The translations under genes and the position numbers were made by a program. A DNA stretch of 64,000 nucleotides from Mercurialis annua (taxonomy: Eukaryota > Streptophyta > Magnoliopsida > Malpighiales > Euphorbiaceae). The stretch lies in NCBI RefSeq assembly GCF_937616625.2, contig NC_065574.1:24182501-24246500 (forward strand), given 5' to 3'. Under the pieces are notes generated by a model that worked only from the letters and a program-made list of their open reading frames with translations, had not been told where the DNA came from and made no database searches. Shown one piece after another: positions 10,558 to 19,119 of the stretch (position 1 is the stretch's first letter; each line of letters opens with the position of its first letter).

Positions 10558-13019
10558 TGTCACGACCCAAAATATTGAGCCGCAACCGGCGCTAGGGAAT
10601 GGGAGTGGTACCTCCGGAACCCGTAGCAAGCCTTAAATCACTAATAATTTTTCACAAATAATAAATAAATAACACAACACAACAGAAGCAAATATACATA
10701 ACATATATACACAAATATTTACACTAACTGTTCTGTAAACCTCGCGGGCTCTAGTTACCGTACCCTGTATGAACTGGCCTCGCGGTACTATATACATCAG
10801 TTAGTGAAACACGACATATCACTGGCATCTGGGGCCGTGAGTAAAACATAAAACTCATAGCTTATCAAAACGTATAAACAAGAAAGCAAGTAATATGTAC
10901 AATCAAGATGTACTGCTGTCTAGACTACGACTCTGTCACACGGGACCACTACTGCATCATTCACAAAAGTCATAACTATACATACACAGATGACTTCTGG
11001 ACTTCAAAATTGGCTTCTAGCTAAGTCCACACACTAAGCACCTGAAAGACATCAAAGGTGAGGGGTCAGTATTTGGGAAAATACTGAGTGAGTTTGCATT
11101 TACTAACGATATTATTATAAAACATAGCATCGCATTTCAAGGAAACAATAATATAAAAGTAAGACATATAAACCGGTATTTGATCCGTACGAAACTAATT
11201 TCCTAGCATGCGACACAACTTTCGAATAATCAAATCATACTGATCCAGATAGTCCGACCCGGGAGTGCTCACACTCTACCTCGTCGATCGCGACCTATCT
11301 CTTAGTCCGAAAGTGTGAGTCCAACTCACTAGATACGGGGACTCCATACTACACCGTAACCGAGTGCTCACTCGTATCGTATTCATTGTCCAACTTCGAA
11401 ATTCATATTCATATCGTGTCATTTCATATCCTACGTGTATCAATCATGTATTATATGCAATCACACTCGACTGACTCGATACTGGTGATCACACAGCCTA
11501 TTGACACCCAATAGGTAGCTAGTTTCTTCGGATCGCATACTAGTTCTCGTATATAAAAACTTAATAAAACATATAACATTTCAATAAATTATATATAATG
11601 CGATGCCTGTAAGCAATATACATATATATAAACTAACTTTAATATATAATACACGAAAGTAAAGTGCAACTCATAGAAACCGCAATCCAATCAATGATGT
11701 GGTCGATGAAATGATATGCTCTCGCTAGCCCACATCTACCGACCTCTCTGCTCGCTGACACGTCTGATTCATAATAATTGACGTTTAATAGTTAGATATT
11801 AATCTCGTGTTTTTATACGTATATTACTTTAAATTCTAGGGTTATATTTCATTCTTAGCTTTATTCGTGAACTCGATATTCCTTTATCATATTCACGATA
11901 TATCGAACCCTGGTTCTCGTATTCGAGAAACGTATACTATCTTTAGGGTTTTCCATTATCGTTGCCCACGTAAAACGTCGAGCTAAAACTTCACTTTTTA
12001 AATTATCGGGGTCCTTAATCGTTTAAGGACTAATATTTAAAAATATTGAATCCCGTTCGATTTGGGAAAAAATCCCATTTTGGTCCCTGTGGACCCACTA
12101 TGCGGGCGCAGAAGAACACTGTGCGTCCGCACAGTGTAGTGTGCGTTCGTACACTTCAGTGTGCGTCCGCGCACTTGGAAATGTGTGTTCGTACACTTCT
12201 ACAAGTGTGCGTTCGATTTTCACGCTCATACTCGACCCCGTTTTCCACCAAACCCGTATCCTAGTTTCCTTAAAATATCAAAAACGACTTAAATACGACG
12301 AATTCGAGCTATATACGTAATAAATCCTAACACAGCCCACATTATCCAATTTTTACCATCCAATTGGAAAACTTTACCTTGATTTTACGCTTAGGATGGA
12401 TATATCCTTCGATTCTGAAGAAATCGCCGCGAAAATCGCTCGAATCGGACGTCGAACGGAGAAACGGCGGCGAAACAACGGTAAGGAACGATAAACGGAT
12501 CGTTGGCCCTGGAACCTTCTCCTTCCTTCTCTGATTTCATCATTCATAATCATAACCTTATATATTAAGGTTAAAGTGCTTCTTTGATTCCTCTTTTCTT
12601 TCTTTGTTACAAATTACCTTTCAAACTTTTCTTTCGTACGATTTAGTCCATAACTAAATCGATTAACTCTTAAATTATTACTTTTACGTATTATTTATAT
12701 CCGATAAATAATACGAATCTCGATATTAATACTTTTCCGTCAAAATCTGAAATTTCCATTTTCGACACAAAGTGGATAAATTACCACTTTGGTTCCTGTA
12801 CTTTATTTTGAACTTTTCTTGACATTTTTCCTCTTAATTCCAATTATGACTTCAGAATTGAAATATAACCGCAATTTCCGCATAATTAATTTCCCCAAAC
12901 CGACCTACTTGAAATTTATTTACTGTACTTTTATCAGAATCTTTTCGATTTCGCCACTCTGGCGAGTCCAAACAGAACACATGGTCCAATTAAATAATTA
13001 AATATTTTGGGGTACTACA
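10558..13019 (-). mobile_element. Solo LTR of the B/C retrotransposon family
   Basis: 2462-bp LTR beginning TGTCACGACCCAAAATATT and ending AATATTTTGGGGTACTACA on the plus strand; sense is minus, as in elements B and C. The 5-bp duplication TAGAG (10553-10557 and 13020-13024) is perfect, so this is a genuine insertion. No internal region is present, the signature of LTR-LTR recombination. Diverged counterparts of features in the B and C LTRs are present: a minus-strand TATAAATA at 12692-12699, a degenerate cluster of GTGTGCG-type inverted repeats at about 12119-12214, and a CG-rich segment at about 12410-12480. Confidence 0.95.
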
Positions 13020-13024
13020 TAGAG

Positions 13025-13701
13025 CTATTACTAGCGATGGAGGGTCGCATTTCAAGAACCGACAGTTTGAAGCTTTAATGAAAAAGTATGGAGTTCGCCA
13101 CAAGATTTCTACACCCTATCACCCACAAACGAGCGGACAAGTGGAGTTGTCCAATAGGGAAATCAAGAGAATCTTAGAGAAAACGGTGCTAATCTCAAGA
13201 AAAGATTGGGCGATGAAGTTAGACGACGCACTGTAGGCATATCGGACAGCGTTCAAAACTCTAATTGGCATGTCCCCGTACAAGTTAGTCTATGGAAAAG
13301 CGTGTCACTTTCCAGTGGAATTAGAATATCGAGCTTATTGGGCAATGAAATTTCTAAATTTTGATAGCAAAGAGTATGGTGCTAAACGCCTTCTACAACT
13401 CAATCAATTGGACGAATTTCGATATTCGGCCTACGAGAGCGCACGACTCTATAAGGAACGAACGAAGAAGATACACGATGCGAACATTTCGAAGAAGGAA
13501 TTCCATGAGGGAGATTATGTTTTGTTATTTAATTCACGACTTAGATTGTTTCCTGGAAAATTGAAGTCGCGATGGAGCGGACCGTTCAAGGTGATAAAAG
13601 TTTTTCCTCATGGAGCGGTGGAATTGGAAAACTCAACCGGAGTTGCACTCAAAGTAAATGGGCAAAGATGCAAACAAAGGGAAGTTTTCTCCCTCACCTA
13701 A
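13025..13701 (+). pseudogene. Athila integrase, C-terminal part
   Basis: This continues the integrase after the solo LTR in the frame expected once the LTR and one TSD copy are discounted. It has the second catalytic Asp in TSDGGSHF (codon 13036) and, 35 residues later, the Glu of GQVE (codon 13144), so D,D35E is complete across the two pieces. A TAG at 13234-13236 interrupts the core. The rest (from 13270) has [10 protein letters not shown] and the GPY/F-type module ending SRWSGPFKV. No chromodomain follows, as expected for Athila. Confidence 0.93.
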
Positions 13702-14322
13702 TTTTTTTTTTAAGTATGATGAAGGGTCAAGCTAAAGACCTAAAACTAGCATGTTGTGAAATTTATTTGTCTACAATTATTTGTTTTTTTTTGGTGTTAT
13801 TTCGGTCATTTGTGTGTTATTAGTCTTATTTTTATTTTAAAAAGAAAATGAAAAAAACATTTTTTTTGAAACTATTATGTCGTGTAATTTAGGTGCTCTA
13901 TATTTTTATTTATTTAGTTTTATTTATTTTTAGCATTTTTTTCCGTTCAATGTTAATAATTAATTTTAGTAAAGTTTAAGTTTTTATATTATTAAAAAAA
14001 ATTGCCACATAATGGGTTGTCCAGGATTGGGCAGCCCATAAAAAAAACAAAAATTGTTTTTGTTCGGTGAAAATAAAAGAAGAAAAGTGTGTACAGTGTC
14101 TTTTTGTTTTTGGTTTTCATGCATATGCTTTGACACTATTTCTTATATGTTGTGGACTCCTTATTGCTTTCTAGGATTGTATTTAGTTTCTTTTAAATTT
14201 TTATTTTATTTTGTTAGGATAATAAATTTTTATTGTATTTGGTTTATCCTATTTTCGTTTCATGTGTATTAGATTAGGACTCCAGTTTTTAGTGTTTTAA
14301 GTTATCTAAACAAATCAACTTT
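13702..14322 (+). other. Athila spacer between pol and third ORF
   Basis: T-rich, low-complexity spacer of about 620 bp with poly-T and poly-A runs and no supported coding content. It contains the hairpin at 14012-14039. The TATA-like site for the next ORF lies just beyond, at 14363. Confidence 0.6.
14012..14039 (+). other. Predicted RNA hairpin in Athila spacer
   Basis: ATGGGTTGTCC and GGGCAGCCCAT flank a six-base AGGATT loop. All 11 positions can pair in RNA, counting two U:G pairs. It is GC-rich within a T-rich spacer. Role unknown. Confidence 0.45.
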
Positions 14323-14362
14323 ATGAGTCCTACTAGGTTTCTTCTACTTCTTTTACTCTCCC

Positions 14363-14370
14363 TATTTATA
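14363..14370 (+). promoter_or_regulatory. Candidate internal TATA box for third ORF
   Basis: TATTTATA in a CTCCCTATTTATACACG context lies 73 bp before ATG 14443, followed by a CT-rich leader. The layout looks like a plant core promoter with a short 5' UTR. Inferred from sequence only. Confidence 0.35.
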
Positions 14371-14442
14371 CACGTTCACTTCCTCTATCACCATTCATCT
14401 CTAAATTTTAATTTTGGTGTATTTCTTTTTTTCTCTTTCATC

Positions 14443-14985
14443 ATGACTCCCTCGCGTCGTGTTTTTCGTAATGCTCGTCGTACCTTCCCCGACTACCTCA
14501 AGTCACCAAACCCTAATGAAATTGGGAGCTCAAAAAATCCAATTGAGGTGGAAAGCTCAAGAGAAAGCAAACCCGAGATGGAGGATACCATGTATAAAGA
14601 TAAGTACATGGTTGAAATTGGCGCTCCAAGCATTCCGCAAATTGAAATTGGGAGTTTGGGAAACCCAATTGAAGTGGAAAGCTCAAGTGAAAGCGAATCC
14701 GAGATGGAGGATGCCATGTACGAAGCGGAGTACATGGTCGAATTTGGCGGTTCAAGCAGTCCGCAAACTGAAGGGAATTGTGAGATGGTTTGTGATTATG
14801 AAGGGATTTGCGGAATTAAATGCTACGATCCCTACTACGATTTTGATGATTGGTTTATTAATTCTGAATTAGAGGAGGACCCATTGAGTGAAGAGGACAC
14901 ACAGTGTCCCGAGAAAACACCAAAAAGGAAACGAGAACGTTCCGAAGAGATCGAGAGCGAAAAGGAGGATGATAAAGAAATCTAA
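14443..14985 (+). CDS. Athila third ORF, acidic protein of unknown function
   Basis: Open frame at the env-like position of Athila. I prefer ATG 14443 (181 codons) over ATG 14323 (220 codons), because the extra 40 residues are leucine/phenylalanine-rich and overlap a TATA-like site and CT-rich leader. If 14323 is used, those residues could act as a signal anchor. Positions below count from 14323. Residues 65-106 and 107-148 are a tandem 42-residue duplication (126 bp; NPIEVESS and EDxMY recur). A Cys cluster C153-X3-C157-X5-C163-X3-C167 follows. A basic PKRKRER near 200-206 looks like a nuclear signal, and the tail is acidic. I see no C-terminal membrane anchor, so it does not resemble a full envelope protein. 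Confidence 0.5.
   Translation: MTPSRRVFRNARRTFPDYLKSPNPNEIGSSKNPIEVESSRESKPEMEDTMYKDKYMVEIGAPSIPQIEIGSLGNPIEVESSSESESEMEDAMYEAEYMVEFGGSSSPQTEGNCEMVCDYEGICGIKCYDPYYDFDDWFINSELEEDPLSEEDTQCPEKTPKRKRERSEEIESEKEDDKEI
14515..14766 (+). repeat. 126-bp tandem duplication inside third ORF
   Basis: Two copies, 14515-14640 and 14641-14766, in frame, each encoding 42 residues. They have diverged mainly at single bases while both remain open. Confidence 0.85.
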
Positions 14986-15000
14986 GTGAATTCATCTAGC

Positions 15001-15090
15001 TGATTTGTGTTTAGTTTTTCGTGTATAGTTGATTTGTGTTTAGTTTTTCGTGTATAGTTGATTTGTGTTTATTTTTCCGGCTCTAGTTGA
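15001..15090 (+). repeat. 29-bp tandem repeat, three copies
   Basis: The unit TGATTTGTGTTTAGTTTTTC plus GTGTATAGT occurs at 15001-15029 and 15030-15058 as identical copies, then as a degenerate third copy to about 15090. Confidence 0.9.
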
Positions 15091-15563
15091 TTGTCGAGCA
15101 ATTGTTTACTCATTAGGCTAGTTTTGTTTTTCGTCGAGTACATTAAATAATTTACTCTGTTATTGTTTTTATTTGTTTGGTTATTTTTAATATATCGATA
15201 TTTTTTTTTGTTAGTAGTACTTTTCTTTATTTTAGTAAATGTTTTTAAAAAAAAATTCACGGGAAATTATCAAACTGGGTGCATTCAGTTTTGGTCCAAT
15301 TTGTTTTTCTATCTTTGCTAATTTTGGTCCAACCTGGGTGAACAGTAGCTATCTTTGGTAATTTTTTTATTTGTTTTCTTATTATTTTCGTTTAATCATT
15401 TCTTAATGATGTCTATAGGTTATCTAAGAAAAACGGACACCGCCGACAACCGTTCTTCACCACCGGTTTTCCTTTGAAATTTATTTTTCTTTCCCTTACT
15501 CCACTTTAATATTTTTGCTTTATTTTTATTTCTTCGCTTTGAGGACAATGCTTGAAATAGTGT

Positions 15564-15579
15564 GAAGAGGGGAGAAAAA
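15564..15579 (+). promoter_or_regulatory. Internal purine tract resembling a second PPT
   Basis: GAAGAGGGGAGAAAAA follows GAGGACAATGCTTG (15541-15554). The arrangement mirrors the terminal GAGGACAAGC-GTGTGAGGAGG motif at 17047-17077. Could be a secondary plus-strand priming site or a relic of an older element end. Confidence 0.4.
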
Positions 15580-17040
15580 TATTTCGTGTCGTAAGTATTA
15601 GGCGATTTATTTTTATTTTATTTATTTTAGTTTTCATTGTGTCATCTCATTTTTTTAGTTTAAATGTTTAAGTTTTGTTTAATTGTTTTGTGTCTTTAGA
15701 TATCCTCTATCTTGATTTTTTTGACTTATGTGATTAAACAACGATAGCATGCTAGTTGACTTCCTTGATTGATGATGAATTTTGAGTTTACTTTTAAATT
15801 TAATAAAAGATGTGAGAATGACTTCAAAGTAAAAGTGCAATTTTTTTTATTTGACATGAACTATCATTACTTGGGTGAAAGCGTGATTTGATAAAAATTA
15901 AAAATTTAGAAGGCATGTTTGAGCTTGATGTGAATCATTTTTGTTTGTAGTTTTGGTCATTTGGCATAAGTCGAGCATGAGTAATATTTTCTTATGTGAT
16001 CGAATACATGGCACCACACAACAAAATTTTGAGAGTTTTTTAGCCTTAAAAAAATGAATTAAATTTTTTATTGTGTGAATTAACTACTTGTTAAATCTCT
16101 AGAACTTGCCTTGTATTCGTTTAAAATCCCATTGTTGAGTTATTGGCACGAACATGATAATGGCACTAGGATAAACATTTTTTTTTAAAACCACTTAAAA
16201 GACTATCCATTTATCCCTAGTTAACCAAATTTGAGCCTGGACTTTTTTTTTGTATAAAATCAACTTTTGAAAAACATTTTACCTTTCTACATGTACCCCT
16301 TTTCTACCCTTAACTTGATGATCTATATGTTGTGATTTGGAATAATATTTTAGGTTTAATTGTTAAATGTACTAGCTAGTGTTGATCGTCAACTCTTGTT
16401 GCTAAAAAGAAAAATTGCATTGAAAAAAAAAAGAGAAAAAGAAGTAAAAAAAAAAAAAGCAATGCATGAAAATATTGAGTTCAAGAATTTGAAAAGAAAA
16501 GCTAGACTAATGTTGAAAAAAAAATTATTCCTTGCTTATAAATAGTTCATCAAGTCTTTATCCTATATTTTATTCTCTTTACCTACCCTTTTATCCTAGT
16601 CCCGTTACAACCCAATAAAGTCCATTTGATTTGTGTTGAGTGACCGAACTAAGTGGTGGAATTCTGGATTAAAGTTAAGCTTATGGTAGGTTTTTTTGAA
16701 GTTAATGGTGAGCTTAATTTTTGTTTAATTTACCTTAAACACATGAGTGTTGGAGTGAAAACCTTGTGAGAGTGATTGTCATGATATTTTGTTCCATAAG
16801 CTCGTGCTACTTTATGTTATTGACCAATTGCGACCTATTTGTTATAAATGATTCGCAAGTGATAGTGCATGATACATGTTGATAAATGAGTATCGAGTCG
16901 AGTTATGTTAAAATTCTTGCTCGATTGTTTAATTTATGAGTTTAACTCTTTCATGTCATCATCATAGGAAATTCAATAGCAATTGGCGTGTTGTTCTTGG
17001 TAGGAAGTCGAATGGTTTCTTGATTAAGTAAGATCCTTTC

Positions 17041-17079
17041 TTGCTTGAGGACAAGCAAACGTTCAAGTGTGAGGAGGTT
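17041..17079 (+). promoter_or_regulatory. Athila polypurine tract and upstream hairpin
   Basis: TTGCTTGAGGACAAGCAA (17041-17058) is a perfect 7-bp stem with a 4-base loop. GTGTGAGGAGG and TT follow directly before the 3' LTR at 17080. The purine core 17071-17077 would prime plus-strand synthesis. Confidence 0.8.
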
Positions 17080-17463
17080 TGATAAGTGTTTTTACAACAC
17101 TTATTTAGGGGTTAATTAGTTTAGATTTTAGATTAATTATTTTATGTTTTCAGTTATTTAATGCTTTATTTATGTGCATTTTATCTTTTATGTTTTAGTT
17201 TACTTCTTGTGCTTTTGTGTAGGAATTGTGTGAAGGAGTGTTAGTACCCGTTTTTATCATTATTGTTTAAATCGTAGTTAAATTAATGTATAGTTTATGC
17301 CATTAGATAATTTATTAAAATTCGTTCATTCAAATCTTGATTTATTAGCCTTAAACTAGTAATTAGAATCAATAGGCGGTTTTAGATTATTCCTCGTTGG
17401 GATCGACATCTTTCTTACGCTTTATTACTTGTACGATTTCGTATACTTGCGAAAATCTCAACA
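17080..17463 (+). repeat. Athila 3' LTR, internally deleted
   Basis: Only 384 bp against 1278 bp for the 5' LTR. Both ends match (TGATAAGTG start, CA end, then TSD CGTAA). The deletion joins GTAGGAATT to GTGTGAAGG at about 17224-17227. AATT is present at both original borders (4017-4020 and 4900-4903), indicating a roughly 883-bp deletion at 4-bp microhomology. Confidence 0.92.
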
Positions 17464-18616
17464 CGTAACGTTTTAAACGTTTGGCTTCAATCGCTAAAAA
17501 GGGGAAACGTTTGGATTTGTTTCGTAATGTTTGTAAACGTGTGTCTTAAATTGCTAAAAAGGTGAAACGTTTGGATTTGTTTTGTAACGTTTGTCTTAAA
17601 TCGCTACGAAACAAATCCAAACGTTTTACCTTTTTAGCAAACAAAACCAAACGTTTACGACGTTACGAATCAAATAAAAACATTTCACATTATTTAGCGA
17701 TTTAAGCCAAACATTTACAACAATACGAAACAAAACAATATGTTTCACCTTTTCAGCGATTTAAGCCAAACGTTTAGAAACGTTACAAAACAATTCCAAA
17801 CGTTTCACTTTTTTAGCAATTTAAGCCAAACGTTTATAAACGTTACGAAACAAAAACAAACGTTTACAAATGTTTACAAACGTTACAAAACAAATCCAAA
17901 CGTTTCCTCTTTTTAGCGATTTAAGCCAAATGTTTACAAACGTTATGAATCAAATTCAAATGTTTCACTTTTTTAGCAATTTAATCCAAACGTTTACAAA
18001 CGTTACAAAACATATCCAAACGTGTCACCTTTTTAGCAATTTAAGACAAACGTGTACAAACGTGTACAAACGTTACAAAACAAATCCAAACGTGTCACTT
18101 TATTTAACGATTTAAGCCAAACGTTTACAGACGTTACAAAACAAAACCAAACGTTTACAAATTGTTTTGTAATGTTTGTAAACGTTTGGTTTAAATCGCA
18201 AAACGTTGGGCTTCAATCGCTAAAAAGGTGAAACGTTTGGATTTTTTTTATAACGTTTGTAAACGTTTGGCTTATATTGCTAAAAAGGTGAAACATTCGG
18301 ATTTGTTTCGTAACGTTTGTAAACGTTTGGCTCAAATTGCTAAGAAGGTGAAACTTTTGGATTTTTTTCGTAAAGTTTGTAAACGTTTAGCTTAAATTAC
18401 TAAAAAGGTGAAATGTTTGGTTTTTTTTCCGTAACGTTTGTAAACATTTGGCTTAAATGGCTAAAAAGGTGAAACGTTTAGATTTGTTTCGTAACGTTTG
18501 TAAACGTTTAGATTTGTTTTGTAACGTTTGAAAAAGTTTGACTTAAAACGCCAAAAAGGTGTAGCGTTTGGATTTGTTTTGTAACATTTGTAAACCTTTG
18601 GCATATATTTCTAAAA
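17464..18616 (+). repeat. 60-bp satellite array, block S2
   Basis: Satellite between Athila and the MITE. The stretch 17605-18161 is inverted; the flanks read plus. It aligns by eye with about 380-1250 of S1, including the same inversion, so S1 and S2 are parts of a segmental duplication split by Athila. Confidence 0.93.
17605..18161 (-). repeat. Inverted satellite block in S2
   Basis: Reverse-complement units. The left switch is AAATCGCT/ACGAAAC, the same context as at 419. The right switch is at TTTACAAA/TTGTTTTG, matching 876. Confidence 0.85.
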
Positions 18617-19119
18617 GGCTAATCCCCTAAAAACCCCTCACCTTTCAATTTCCTTTCATTTGCACCCTTACCTTTCAAAATCCCCAATTTTACCCTAATT
18701 TCCACCTTTCACTTTCAATTACACCTTTAAATATTAAATTGACCTATTTTTACTGCAAAAGGTTCAGATTAATACTTTATATTTCAACAAATATTATAAA
18801 TAGTATCTAATTTAATTAATTTTATGGAATTAAAACGGTAAAATTAAATAAAAGTGAATGTGAAATTTAGTAATTTTTGAAATATTTTTTAGAAAAGATG
18901 CTTTTATTGTTGAAATTTTAACATTTAGTACTATTTAGAAAATGAGTAAAAATAAAAAATATTGATTCGAAATTTTTTGAATGAAAAAAGGTCAATTTAA
19001 TATTTCGAGGGTGCAATTGAAAGTGAAAGGTGGTAATTAGGGTAAAATTGGGGATTTTGAAAGGTGAGGGTGCAAACGAAAGGGGATTGAAAGGTGAGGG
19101 GATTTTTAGAGGATTAGCC
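18617..19119. mobile_element. MULE-type MITE with ~130-bp terminal inverted repeats
   Basis: 503-bp non-coding element. Left TIR 18617-18744 and right TIR 18990-19119 are near-perfect inverted repeats starting GGCTAATCC and ending GGATTAGCC. The flanking 9-mers TTTCTAAAA (18608-18616) and TTGCTAAAA (19120-19128) differ at one base. Removing the element and one 9-mer restores a normal satellite unit, which supports a 9-bp target duplication as in Mutator-like elements. The AT-rich core has no transposase, so it would need one in trans. Confidence 0.85.

Larger units (their letters stand above)
14986..17040 (+). other. Athila 3' noncoding region
   Basis: About 2 kb of AT-rich sequence between the third ORF and the 3' purine tract. 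It holds a 29-bp tandem repeat (15001-15090), an internal purine tract (15564-15579) and several poly-A or poly-T runs. The small open frame at 16360-16545 is lysine-rich read-through of A-runs, not a gene. Confidence 0.65.
3863..17463 (+). mobile_element. Athila-lineage Ty3/gypsy retrotransposon, decayed, with nested solo LTR
   Basis: This is a complete but dead LTR retrotransposon. Its LTRs start TGATAAGTG and end in CA. The flanking 5-bp target duplication CGTAA (3858-3862 and 17464-17468) is intact and lies inside a satellite TTTCGTAACG motif. A tRNA-Asp-type primer site, gag, protease, RT, RNase H, integrase, a third ORF and a purine tract follow in Athila order. There is no chromodomain. 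The Athila-type gag, the extra segment before the RT core, the PBS and the TGATAA terminus support the lineage call. The coding region carries several stops and two frameshifts, and a 2462-bp solo LTR sits in integrase. The 3' LTR has a large deletion. Confidence 0.95.

Noticed and set aside
12046..12264. Plus-strand Cys-rich 72-codon frame in the solo LTR
   Set aside because: Arises from the degenerate GTGTGCG repeat cluster and is antisense to the element.
16360..16545. Lys-rich 61-codon frame
   Set aside because: Product of A-runs in the Athila 3' noncoding region; no conservation visible.
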